DNA of 30,342 nucleotides from assembly GCA_028456385.1 (NCBI GenBank), contig JALNQF010000437.1, positions 1-30,342 on the forward strand. The letters are read 5' to 3'. The DNA comes from Ophiosphaerella korrae (taxonomy: Eukaryota; Ascomycota; Dothideomycetes; Pleosporales; Phaeosphaeriaceae). The position numbers were made by a program, and so were the translations under genes. How positions within the stretch are numbered: position 1 is the first letter of the stretch; each line of letters begins with the position of its first letter. The notes beneath the pieces are model-generated. The model was not told where the DNA came from and did not search any database. It saw only the letters and a list, made by a program, of their open reading frames with translations. Positions 1 to 9,510 of the stretch are shown one piece after another.

Positions 1-72
1 CTTTCTACTATTATATTAGCTAGACTATACGCTACTTACGCTTTACTTCTTGTAATAACTAAATTAGTAAGG
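1..72 (-). mobile_element. Start of internal region of element D (partial, family A chromovirus)
   Basis: Read on the minus strand, this is the untranslated leader that directly follows the 5' LTR at 73-500. It aligns with the leader of element A (about 4016-4090) and with the equivalent part of A' (about 19895-19966), sharing the conserved stretch around ctaatttagttatta. The rest of D runs out of the window to the left. Because it is leader and not a 3' end, the LTR beside it must be a 5' LTR of a minus-strand element. Confidence 0.75.
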
Positions 73-500
73 TGTAATAAGTATAGTGTTAATTACTAGA
101 GTTAACTTCCTAGTACCTAAAGAGTATTAGTAGATTATAAGTTAATAGTAAAAGCTTAGGTTATAATCTATAATAACTTATAAATAATAGAAGATATTTT
201 ATAACTATCTTATATTAGCGTTCTATAGTTAAAGGATTAAATTACTAATACTATCCTAATAATATATATCTTACTAACTATATACTTGTTATAATCTATA
301 ATTTGTAGTTACTAAGACTAGTAGATTATAGATTGTCTTAATCTATAATCTATTAATACTAAGAGTCTATAGATTATAGATTAGCCTAGGTATCTTAGTT
401 ATATATAGTCTCTTAATTAAAGTTATTACCTTACTTGTTCTATGCTTTATTAGCGCCTAGATTAGGACTAATTAGTTTTATCTCGATTTTTTCTGTTACA
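73..500 (-). repeat. 5' LTR of element D (family A, divergent subfamily)
   Basis: The reverse complement starts TGTAACAG at 500 and ends near TTACACC at 73, giving about 428 bp, close to the 423-bp LTRs of element A. The half nearest the leader aligns well with A's LTRs, including the iterated AATCTATAATCTAT block (about 290-385). The outer half (about 390-500) aligns only patchily, so D is a relative of A, not a recent copy. The outer part keeps several CpA dinucleotides and so looks less mutated than A'. The LTR abuts the transposase of element E. Its duplicated target, probably the five bases from 501, cannot be checked because the other end of D lies outside the window. Confidence 0.75.
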
Positions 501-1611
501 CCTATAATAATACGCTAGCGCGCTAAGTCTTATATATACTAGGAGTACTTAAGCTTTAATAGTAAAGAGTAAATAATATTAAGTAGCTAAAGAATATAAG
601 ATAAATAAGCTAGTATATAGAGTGTTAGAATCTTATTTTTAAAGTAGTAGTCTTTAAAATCTTAATTTAAGTAGCTCTTATAGCTATCTAAAATAAGTAG
701 CTAGTATAACTTTACTTAACGCGCCTTTATATATATATTAAAGTACTTTAACTACTTAAGACTAAGTATATTATTTATCTATCTATTCTTAGAGATAGAG
801 ATCTTCTAATTACGTAGTATATTTATTTCCTTATACTAAGTAGAGATATAGACGCATCCTTTATAGATAATAAATAGTAAGGTTATATAGCTAGTAGTAT
901 AAATACTTATAATAGCTATAACTTACTTATAATTACTTAGCTAAATAAAATTAGGCTTTATATACCTCTCTAAGCTTATAATAACTTTTATTAACTTAAT
1001 TATTTTTATCTAAAAGCTAGTCTTATTAAAGTTATAGATATTATCTAGATTAATACTATATATTACTATTATATCCTATACAAGCTAGAACTACCTACTA
1101 ATAACTACTAGATTTTCTTAAAGTATTCTCTAGTAATCTTTTACTTAACTAAAAGTAGTTTTAAGCTTATCTATACGCGCTATAAAGTATATAAGCTAGT
1201 ACTTCCTAACTAGTTTTTTACTATATATTACTAATAGCTTATCTACTATATCTACTACTTTATATAACTAGGGGGTAAATCTTTTTAAATTAAAGTTAAA
1301 AATATACTATATAATAGTTTACTCTTCTATTATAGTAAGTTTCTAGTAGTTTAGTTAAGTAGCGCGTTAATAAGGAATTCTATAAAGCTAAGTAGAGAGC
1401 TACTAATATTATATATTTAAAGCTATAGTAGCGCGTTATAAAGTCTAAAAATAGCCTAATATATAAGCTTAAAGCCTAAGTTAAATTCTACCTTCTTATA
1501 GAGTTAAAATATTATTTTATTAAGACTATATTATTGTTTATATATAGTATTCTTTATACTAAGAAAAAGTTACTATTTTAGTAATATAGCTACTTTACTA
1601 ATAGAATACGT
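501..1611 (-). mobile_element. Element E: Fot1/pogo-type DNA transposon, 3' end cut off by element D
   Basis: This DNA transposon is inserted in A'. Its right boundary is placed at 1611 because family A homology resumes at 1612. The element would then begin on the minus strand with ACGTATTCTATTAG after a TA at 1612-1613. That is the expected TA target of the Tc1/mariner/pogo superfamily. The left end is lost: the LTR of D starts at 500, close to the end of the transposase. About 160 bp between 1450 and 1611 hold only the presumed terminal and 5' untranslated sequence. The terminal inverted repeat cannot be confirmed without the other end. Confidence 0.7.
503..1440 (-). pseudogene. Fot1/pogo-type DDE transposase pseudogene
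   Basis: One minus-strand frame reads through the whole region, with stops almost only where the family has Gln or Trp. In order: an N-terminal helix-turn-helix trace (LYRIPY, about 1375-1395); the segment KLTIIEE leading into a CENP-B-like DNA-binding domain with VVDIVDKLL (about 1240-1260); then the DDE core. The core shows IYNFNKTSF (first Asp, now Asn), KGCVYIST, LLILDSYKSY (second Asp kept) and a leucine-rich stretch ending YIXDLAR near 515. The order and spacing match Fot1/pogo transposases, which cut and paste DNA at TA sites. The C-terminal tail is missing because D interrupts. Several GCGC motifs survive, as expected if CpA and not CpG was the mutated context. Confidence 0.8.
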
Positions 1612-1733
1612 TAACTATATTTTTAATTTCTAATTATTTTAGTTTTAATATAAGAGTATTATCTTAAACTTAATAAGTTTTTAGAATAGTCTTCTTTTAA
1701 TTATACTTAGTTATTAAAGGTATTTCTTTATTA
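1612..1733 (-). mobile_element. Element A', left fragment (family A chromovirus, protease region)
   Basis: The reverse complement matches element A at about 6375-6490 and A'' at about 21050-21150, in the protease region just after the active site. At its right edge is TA (1732-1733), where element C begins. If C and one TA are removed, this fragment joins 17616 onward to give an unbroken match to family A across the junction. This is strong evidence that C inserted into A'. The left edge is the insertion of E. The remainder of A' toward its 3' LTR must lie beyond D, left of the window. Confidence 0.8.
1732..1733. repeat. Target-site duplication TA, left side of element C
   Basis: This TA is repeated at 17614-17615 at the far end of element C. 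Family A has a single TA at the corresponding place, so the duplication is directly supported by the uninterrupted copies. TA is the target of Tc1/mariner transposases. Confidence 0.8.
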
Positions 1734-1762
1734 TAGAGGGGTATAAAAAATAAAAAGTAATT
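1734..1762 (+). repeat. Left terminal inverted repeat of element C
   Basis: It is the reverse complement of 17585-17613 with one mismatch (GTATAAA here, GTGTAAA at the other end), which is a TpG to TpA change of RIP type. Similarity fades quickly beyond 29 bp. Confidence 0.85.
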
Positions 1763-1990
1763 TTCTTTTAACTATTATTAAACTTTTATATCTTTAAAAC
1801 TATAATAGTTATAAAGATTATAAAATTTTTAATTTATAGAGAAAAGAGTAAAGTTTACTTTTTTAATAAAAAATTTCTTATATTATATAATCTATATTAT
1901 TATAATAATAGTTAAAGTAGAGCTTTTTTTTTTTTTTTTTTCTTTTAGTATAACTTTTTAATTAATATTTAAAAAAGCTTAATTTTTTTA
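1763..1990. other. Non-coding 5' flank of element C
   Basis: This stretch lies between the left inverted repeat of C and the insertion point of B. It is A/T homopolymer-rich, with a run of 18 T at 1924-1941. No coding signal was seen. It continues at 15766 on the other side of B. Confidence 0.6.
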
Positions 1991-1995
1991 CTAAG
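1991..1995. repeat. Target-site duplication CTAAG, left of element B
   Basis: CTAAG lies directly before the left LTR of B and again directly after the right LTR at 15761-15765. A 5-bp duplication is typical of Ty3/gypsy integrases. It shows that both ends of B are original and that B inserted into C. Confidence 0.85.
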
Positions 1996-2396
1996 TATTA
2001 AGACTTTAAAACTAAGTAAAAGTAATAAAGGTAAGTAAGCTTCTATAAGATAGGTAAAGTTAATAAATAAGATAGTTACTTAACTTAATTAATAGTTAGC
2101 TCTTATTAGAGTATTATAAAGTATATAAGTATTAATAAGTAGATAAGAATCTAATTAAAGTATTAGTTATAATACTTTATTAAGATAAGAAGTAAAGAAG
2201 AGATTAAATATAATAGTCTATAAAGGTCTATTAATATTTCTATATACTTACTATCTAGTATTTATTCCTAAGTACTTACTCTAAAGCGTTTACTCTAGAG
2301 CGTTTACTACTAAATAGTTATATATTCTACTACGCTATATTACTTAGCCTAATTATATATAATATAATAGCTTACTTACTACTTAGTATTATAATA
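1996..2396 (-). repeat. 3' LTR of element B
   Basis: It is 401 bp and matches 15360-15760 end to end. The ends read TATTAAG and ATAATA, as expected when terminal TG and CA have become TA. It contains three tandem 14-bp units (about 2270-2311) built on GCGTTTACTCTA, and the near-palindrome AGTATTATAATACT at the right edge. On the minus strand this is the downstream LTR, because the polypurine tract lies at 2397-2410. Confidence 0.9.
2270..2311. repeat. Three tandem 14-bp units inside the LTR of element B
   Basis: The units end TTACTCTA, TTACTCTA and TTACTACTA and are separated by AAGCG or GAGCG. The same array occurs in the other LTR at about 15634-15675 with transition differences only. The position inside the LTR suggests a promoter or regulatory repeat. 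That role is inference. Confidence 0.6.
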
Positions 2397-2410
2397 CTAT
2401 CTCTCTTTCT
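2397..2410 (-). promoter_or_regulatory. Polypurine tract of element B
   Basis: The minus-strand sequence AGAAAGAGAGATAG ends exactly at the start of the 3' LTR. Such tracts prime plus-strand DNA synthesis during reverse transcription. It closely resembles the tract of element A (AGAAGAAGAGATAG, 10170-10183). Confidence 0.75.
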
Positions 2411-2427
2411 TATACTAAGTCTATCTT

Positions 2428-3130
2428 TATGCTTAAGCCTCTATTAGCTAAGTCTAGCTTATAAGTAGTTTACTTTACTTTTAAGTTAAAAACTATCTTA
2501 CTATAATATTATATCTTTTATAGTTTTATAAACTTTATCTCTTATTAGAAATCTTTACTATAAACTATATTTCTAAAATACTTTATCTATATTATTTTCT
2601 TTTAAGTATTCTTTATTTTATTATACTAGATTCTACTCTAAAGTAAACTAAGTATACTTATATAAGGTATTTTTATATTAGTATAACTTAAGAGTCTCTT
2701 AATTAAACTTATAAAAAGTTTTATAAAAAAGTTAATAATAATAAAAAACTTCTTACTATTATTATTACCTATTTACTATATAATAAGAAAATATTAAAAT
2801 CTACTAAAGAGCGTACTTATTATAAAGCTTTATACCTAGTGTTAGAGTTAGAGTAAAAAGGTAATAAGGTTTTAGTATAGGTTTTTAACTATTCTACTAC
2901 TACTATTAATATTACTTTATCTTTTACTATCTAGTCTACTATTAGCTTATTAGATAAGTTTATTATAACTAAGAGCGCTTTATAAGCTCTATATAGTTAA
3001 GTTTATTATAGAACTTCTTTTTACTAATATATCTATTATATCCTAGCTATAGCTTTATATATCTTATATATCCTAGTATATTATACTTACTTCTTACTTT
3101 TTTAAGAATTTACTAATAATTCTATAGATT
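2428..3130 (+). other. 3' region of element B with an antisense reading-frame trace
   Basis: This is the stretch between the 3' LTR and the chromodomain. The sense (minus) strand is full of stops. On the plus strand a single frame runs through the whole stretch with roughly one stop per 15 codons, every stop TAA or TAG and none TGA. It contains coherent segments such as TYKKFYKKVNNNKKLL (about 2707-2754), LKSTKERTYYKALYLVLELE (about 2794-2853) and SLLDKFIITKSAL (about 2950-2990). I recognise no family. It may be the remnant of an antisense gene carried by the element. Alternatively, the plus strand may simply be pyrimidine-rich here and so poor in stops. Confidence 0.35.
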
Positions 3131-3587
3131 AGCTTTAGGTTCCTATATATTTTTACTTACTAAGTAGCCTTTCTATTTTACTAGCTACTTTTAGAGAAAC
3201 TATATACTTTAGAAGGTATTATATCCTATTTCTTAATATCCTTATAAGTCTTTAACTTTAAACTTATTATCTTCTTTCTTCTAATATTAGAATTGCTACT
3301 ATACTAGTATTTTTAGCTTAGCTAGTTCTAGTAAGCTTATATAGAACTTAGGGTATACTTTAGTATTTTTAGGTAGTTCTAGTATTTTTATTACTAGCTT
3401 ATTATCTTCTTTAACTAAAAATAGTCTAACCTTAATATAGTCTAGTCTTTTACTAAGTTACTTTATCTATAGATTCTTTATATAAAGATATACTTTATCT
3501 CTTTCTTTTAGCTAAAGTACTATTTTTTATTTTTAATTAATATATAAAATACTTTATTTCTAAGCTTTTTTTAGTTTTTATCTTATC
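3100..3587 (-). pseudogene. Element B pol pseudogene, 3' portion: integrase C-terminus and chromodomain
   Basis: On the minus strand, from right to left: DKVYLYIKNL and LSKRLDYIKVRLFLVKE (about 3400-3480), then LELPKNTKVYPKFYISLLEL (about 3320-3380). This is the usual C-terminal domain of Ty3/gypsy integrases. It is followed by LVKXKGYLVSKNIXEPKANL (about 3125-3186), a clear chromodomain core with the tryptophan codons turned into stops. The frame continues across the A insertion from 10612 once one TTATT is removed. Chromodomains of such elements read heterochromatin marks and steer integration. Confidence 0.85.
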
Positions 3588-3592
3588 TTATT
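3588..3592. repeat. Target-site duplication TTATT, left of element A
   Basis: TTATT precedes the 5' LTR of A and is repeated at 10607-10611 after the 3' LTR. The target is the integrase gene of B. Confidence 0.9.
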
Positions 3593-4015
3593 TGTTATAG
3601 TAGTAATAGAAGAGCTATAGATAGAACTAATTAATCCTACAAGCCTAGTCCTATACAACTCTAAAGGCTATAAGCCTAACTAGGAAGCTACACATAATTA
3701 GGACACCTAGAGTAATCTATAATCTATAGACTCTTAGCAGTAATAGATTATAGATCGAGCTAATCTATAATCTATTAATCTTAGCAAACACAGATTATAG
3801 ATTATAGTAAGTATATAGTTATTAGTAATACGTATTATTAGGATAGTATTAGTAATTTAATCCTTTAACTATAGAACGCTAATACAAGATAGTTATAAAA
3901 CATCTTCTATTGTTTATAGTTATTATAGATCCTAACGCAAACTTTTATTATTATCTCTTAATCTACTAACTTCTAATTAGGTATTAGGAAGTCGACCCTA
4001 GTAACACCTATTACA
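3593..4015 (+). repeat. 5' LTR of element A
   Basis: It starts TGTTATAG and ends TATTACA, so the TG...CA ends are preserved. It is 423 bp, the same as the 3' LTR. By my hand alignment it differs from the 3' LTR at about 23 positions, all transitions. It contains four copies of the 15-bp core TAATCTATAATCTAT in alternating orientation (3713-3807). No TATA box or start site can be assigned with confidence in such AT-rich DNA. Confidence 0.93.
3713..3807. repeat. Alternating inverted repeats (AATCTATAATCTAT) in the LTR of element A
   Basis: Forward copies lie at about 3713-3728 and 3761-3777, reverse copies at about 3741-3755 and 3791-3807. The block is kept in the 3' LTR (about 10304-10398) and in the LTR of D (about 290-385). 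Adjacent copies can pair as hairpins, or the block may be a cluster of binding sites. The function is unknown. Confidence 0.7.
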
Positions 4016-4100
4016 CCTTACTAATTTAGTTATTACAAGAAGCAAAGCGTAAGTAACGCACAGTCTAGCTAACACGATAGTAGAAAGTTTAACTAAAATA
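4016..4100 (+). other. Leader of element A
   Basis: This is the sequence between the 5' LTR and the Gag frame. It is conserved in A' and D. A canonical primer-binding site beginning TGG directly after the LTR is not seen; the leader starts CCTTACTAATTTAGTTATTA. No RIP transition would erase the GG of such a site on this strand and leave CC, so the primer may be unusual. Confidence 0.5.
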
Positions 4101-5200
4101 AGTAAAGCCCCTAGGAGTAGTTACAAGTCTAATAGTACTATATAGGAAATAATTAAAGACTAAATTAATAATCTAATCTTAGATAAAGAAGATATAAAGA
4201 TAGTAATTAACGCTCTAGAAACGTAAAACAAAGAACTATAAGATTATATAAAATAGAACAAAGTATAGATTAAAGCTATTATTAAAGGCTAGAATTAAAT
4301 AGAATTAATTATATAACGCTTAGTAATAAGTGCTACAAAGAAACTACTAAAGATACCTATCCTTAAGAAGTTTAATAGAATAAGAGAGAAGTTAAGACCT
4401 TTTATTGTATTAGTATAACTTTAGATAGATATACAAGTACTATACTTTGATATAGAAGAGAAGAAGGTAATATATATTAGATTATACCTAGAGAAAGACG
4501 TAATAAGATAGTACGAGCCCTACTAGATAGACTACATAATATATTCTCTAATAACCTAGAAAGACAAGACAAGAGCTATCTTTAGAAGTTATAAATACTT
4601 TACTAAATAAATAAGAGTAGTATTTAGAGATATAGACGTTATACAATAAGCTAAAGAATAGCTAGAGAAGCTTATATAGAACTAGAGTATTCCTAAGTAC
4701 GTATTATAATTTAAATAACTATCCTAAAACATAGACTAGAATAAGTCTATATTAATATTACGATTTAAATAAGGACTAAACTCTAAAATTTAATACAAAA
4801 TAATCTATATAGAGAAACTAAGGACACTAGAAGCCCTAAAGTAATAGGTAATATAAATTAATAATAATCTTTAGGAATAGAAGAAGAATAAGTATAGTAC
4901 CTAAAATAGAAATTAAGATACTAGAGACCCTATAATCTTTAACGCTAATAAGGATAGGAAGAAGAAAAAGAGTAAAGACTTTACGTACTTTAACTATAGT
5001 AAAAAGGGCTACTACGTAAGAGACTACTAGTTAAAGAAAAAATAGGATATAGTATATTATAAATACAGGAAACTAAGATACTTTGTAAAAGACTATAAGA
5101 GTAAAGACTTAAAAAAAGAAACTTAGTTAAAAATAACTAAGAAGAAGAAGGAAGTACTATAAGCACAGGCTAAACCTTAAAAGAAAGTAGCTAGGAGTAA
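4100..5200 (+). pseudogene. Element A gag pseudogene
   Basis: This gene encoded the nucleocapsid precursor that packages element RNA into virus-like particles. A recognisable retrotransposon Gag core is present at about 4360-4650, with KKFNRIREKLRPFIV, YFDIEEKKVIYI and YEPY. Two nucleocapsid zinc knuckles follow, YFNYSKKGYYVRDY (about 4986-5028) and YYKYRKLRYFVKDY (about 5055-5095). They fit C-x2-C-x4-H-x4-C exactly, with every Cys (TGY) and His (CAY) turned into Tyr (TAY), the change RIP produces. Ahead of the core is a charged, probably coiled-coil stretch. The start codon cannot be fixed. Confidence 0.85.
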
Positions 5201-6230
5201 AGAAATATAATATATAATACTCTATTAGACCTTTTATTATAAAGATAACTACTATATATATCTTTCTAGTAAGTAAGATGTAAGATACTTCCTATAATAA
5301 AGATATAGAGTAGTAGTAATAAAAGAAAGAATAAAAGCTTAGCTAGAAGAAATAGCCTAAGTAATAGACCTACTAATAGAAGACTTAGAAGGGGAAGAGC
5401 CTCTAGTACTATTAATCTAGGCCGAAAGACTAGTACTAGATAAAAAGACTACTATAGCTTTCTCTAAAGGACTATAAGAAAGTAAGAAACAAGTTAGTAT
5501 AAGAGGTATAGAATACGCCTAGCTAATAATATATAGATATAATAGCTACATAATATTAGATATAGAGGAATATAATAAAAAATAGAAGTTTATTTAGAAA
5601 TACTTACTAGTTATAAGTATAGAGGAAGCGTATAAAGACTAGAAAGAACGCAATCCTAAAGAAATAAAGTTTATACTATTTTAAGAATAGATAAAGTAAT
5701 ATATAGTTATAGTAAGAAGAATGCCTATATAGAGAGAGTAGTAATATCTTATAAGAAAAACGCAATAGATTAACAAAGCCTATATACTAAGAGTACTAGT
5801 AGTATACTATATCTTAATAATAGACACACCTAGAAAAGATAAGTACTAGGAAGAGGATAACAAAATAATAGACCTAAGATATCTAGTATATTTTAAAGTA
5901 TTATAGATATTATACCTAGATAAGAATTGTATTATATATAAAAACCCTAAAGTAAACAACAACGTATAGCTTACAAAGAGAAGAGGCTATAACTATAAGA
6001 GAGTAATTATAATAGAAGATATCTAAGGATAAGAAATAATCCTAGAAGATAGATATATAGTAGTAAGACCTAGCCTAAAATTACCTAAGAAATACGTCTA
6101 AAGAGGACTATAGTATAAATACATATATAATAAGTATCTAAAATACAAAGAATATAAACTTAAAGTAGGCCTATAGCCCTAGAAAGATAGATAATTTATA
6201 AAGTTACCTAAGCAAGAAAAACTAGAAGGT
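5201..6230 (+). pseudogene. Element A gag-pol linker region
   Basis: This long stretch between the zinc knuckles and the protease reads in one degenerate frame, for example LLIEDLEGEEPLVLL (about 5368-5412) and ISIEEAYKD (about 5615-5640). It is conserved in A' and A'', so it was coding in the family. I recognise no domain in it. The length, about 1 kb, is unusual for a Ty3/gypsy element, where protease usually follows the nucleocapsid more closely. Confidence 0.55.
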
Positions 6231-9200
6231 ATAAGAGGCCTATATATTACAAAAACAAGTATATACTAAAGAAAGAAAGTATAATTAATAATTAATAGTA
6301 GAGCTATAAGAAACTTTATATTAAAGAAATTTATAGAAACACAAAGAATAAAGTATATAATAAAGAAATACCCTTAATAACTAAGTATAATTAAAGGAAA
6401 ACTATTCTAAGAACCTATTAGGTTTAAGATAGTTCCCTCTATACTTAAACTAGAAAGGATAACAATTAAAAATATAGTTATAGATATAATAACAATTAAT
6501 AACAAATAAGATATAATATTAGGAATGCTATAGTTATAGATAACTAACTTATACATTAATTAGAGAATAGGATAAATTAAATATAGTAAAATAGATATAT
6601 TAAAAGCTAATATAAGTACTTACAAAGGAGAATTCCTTAAAGAATACAAGAAATAGGAAAAATAGCTTATAGAGCTAGAAGACTACCTTCTAGAATATTA
6701 ACTATAGGACTTAGCGATAGAACTAGAAGAAAGAAGAAACTTAGGATAAAGCCTAGTCTACTAAAAAATAGAAGAAGAATCTAAGATTAAATAAACGTTT
6801 ATTTAGACTATAATAAAAAAAGGATAAATAAAAGAATCTAAATCCTTAGTAGTATATAGACTTATATTTATAGACAAAAAAGGAATAAATAATAAAAGGC
6901 CCTACATAGATTTTAGAAAAACTAACGTAATTATAAACAAGAACTAATACCTATTACTATAAATAGATAAAATACAAGATAGACTATAAAAAGTAAAGAT
7001 CTTTACAAAGCTAGATATCTAAAACGCCTACTATTAGATTAGAATTAAAGAAGGTAATAAATAGAAAATAGCGTTTAGAATATAGTATAGACTATATAAA
7101 TACTTAGTTATACTATTTAGCTTAATAAATGTACTAGTAGTATTCTAAGAAAGGATTAATATAGTACTAAGAGAGTACTTAGATATATTTATATTTGTAT
7201 ACTTAGACAATATCCTTATATTCTTAGAAATAGAAGAGGAATACGTATAACACGTATATAAAGTACTAAAGAAATTAGTAGAAAATAAACTATTTCTTAA
7301 AATAAGAAAATGCGAATTCTATATAAAAGAAATAGATTTCCTTAGATTTATTATTAAACTAGGAAAAATTAAGATTAACCTAGAAAAGATTAGATTAATT
7401 AATAAATAGCTAACACTAAAAAACCTAAAGGAAGTACAATAATTTTATAGGCTAGCTAACTTTTATAGAAAGTTAATAATAAGATAGTCTAAAGATATAG
7501 AACTAATAACAAGACTTATAAAAAAAGATACGCTATTTAAATAGATAAAGGAATATAACAAAGTATTTAATAAGATTAAAAAGAAGTTTATAGAAAACCT
7601 AGTTATTAGAATATATAACCTAGACCTACTAGTAATAGTAAAAACAGACGTATCTAATTTAGTCTATAGTATAGCACTAATATAAGAAGACCTAGAGACT
7701 AAAAAAGAATACTTAGTTAAATACTTCTCTAAGAAAATAAAGATAGTAGAACTTAACTACCTAATCTACAATAAGGAGATACTAGTAATCTACAAAGTAT
7801 TTAAACAATAGAGAGTATACTTACAAGGAGTAAGATACTAGATAAAAGTCTACACAGATTATAAGAATCTTATAAGATTTATAATAAATAAAGAATTGTT
7901 ACAATACTATATAAAATAGTAAGAATACTTATTAATATTTAATATAGAAATTATATATATAAAAGAGAAAGACAACTAATTTATAAACGCCTTTAGTAGA
8001 AGACTAGACTTATAAGAAGAAGTAAACGTAACTAGTATAGTTCTAGTTAAGAATAAAGAAGGATATCTAGTCCTAAATATACCTAAAATAGCTGTAATAC
8101 TCGAAAGAAAGAGTAGTAAGCTAGATAAATAGATTTAGAAAATAATATAAGAAGTATCTAAAGAAATAGAGAAACTAGAAATTTATAAAGGATTAGTATA
8201 AGTATATAGAAGAATATATATTCTAAAGAGAATCTAGAGAGAATTTATATAATAGTTTTACAAATTACTAGTATATAGATACTAAGAGATTAATAAGACT
8301 CTAGATAAGTTACTATAAGATTACTATATCCTAAAAGTAAGATAACTAGTAATAGAGGTACTACGAGACTATATAGAATATTAGAAGAACAAGTATAATA
8401 GACACGCACTATATAGAATATTACAACTAGTAGAAATACTAGAATAACTATAAGGAGTTATTATAATAGACTTTATAACAAAACTACCTAAGTCTAAAGA
8501 CCTAATATTAGGAGTTAAATATAATAGAATCCTAATAATAGTAGATAAACTTATAAAGTATTTATACTTTAGACTATATAAAGAGAAAAGTAGGATAGAA
8601 GTTGCTATATACTAAGTCCTAAGAACTATAATTAGTTAATATAGACTACTAGATAAAATTATTATAGATAGAGATGTAAGATTTATATTAAAACTATAGG
8701 AAATAATAATAGTATAATTAGGAATTAAATATATAATATCTATAGTATACTATCTATAGATAGATAGATAATTAGAATAAACAAATTAGATAGTAGAATA
8801 GTATCTAAGATGCTACCTTAACTATAACTAAAACAACTAGGTATAGTTACTACCTATAGTATAGTTAGCATATAATAGCGCAAAGAATATAGTAATAGGA
8901 GTATTACTCTTCTTTACAAACTATAGATTTAAACCTAGTATATATAGAATACTAAGAACTAAAATATCTTAGTCTCTAAGAAGAGAGAACTTTACTAACA
9001 AGCTAAAAGATATATATAATTAACTAAGATAGGACGTAGAGTTCTTATACAATTAGATAGTAAAGTATTATAATAAGAAATATAAAAGAGGACCTTAATT
9101 TAAAGAGAGAGAAAAAGTATAGTTAGTTAGAAAGAATATTAAGAGTAAACAACCTAGTTTAAAACTAGACTACGTTAAGATAAGACTATACAAAATTAAG

Positions 9201-9510
9201 AAGAAAATCTTACTAGTTATATTTAGACTAAAACTACTAAGTAAGATAAAGATATACCTAATATTCTACGTAGCTCTACTAGAATAAGTATTACAAGAAG
9301 TAGAACTACTAGTGTATAAAGTAGATATGTATAGAGAATAAGAAGAATAAGGAGTTAAAGAAATCCTATAATACTAGTTCTATAATAGTAAAAACTACTA
9401 CCTAGTAGAATAGATAAGTATAGACGAAAAAGGATAACTATAGGAAAAAATATAGGAACTAGAGGATAATCTTAACTACTTTAAGAAATTAGAGGAGTTC
9501 TAAAATTAAA
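6231..9510 (+). pseudogene. Element A pol pseudogene: protease, RT, RNase H, integrase, chromodomain
   Basis: Domains run in standard Ty3/gypsy order. Aspartic protease: about 6240-6560, active site NSRA where DSGA is expected. Reverse transcriptase: about 6790-7370, with YIDFRKTNVIINKN, IFTKLDI and VYLDNILIF (7198-7225), the second catalytic Asp now Asn. RNase H: about 7640-8030, with VKTDVSNLVYSIALI and VYTDYKNLIRF. Integrase: about 8100-9090, with IIIDFITKLPKSKDLILGV, IIIDRDVRF, a decayed glutamate site and NSAKNIVIGV. Chromodomain: about 9355-9505, EIL...YYLVE...ELEDNLNYFKKLEEF. The chromodomain makes this a chromovirus. Numerous TAA/TAG codons interrupt the frame. Confidence 0.9.

Noticed and set aside
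73..500. LTR at the left edge as the missing 3' LTR of A'
   Set aside because: It is followed on its inner side by leader sequence (1-72), so it is a 5' LTR. A' in this orientation would need a 3' LTR with a polypurine tract beside it.
1924..1941. Run of 18 T as the poly(A) tail of a LINE or retrocopy
   Set aside because: It lies within the non-coding flank of element C, whose two ends are defined by inverted repeats. No reverse-transcribed insert or duplication surrounds it.
3713..3807. CRISPR-like array
   Set aside because: Copies alternate in orientation, spacers are unequal, and the block lies inside an LTR that is repeated at the other end of the element.
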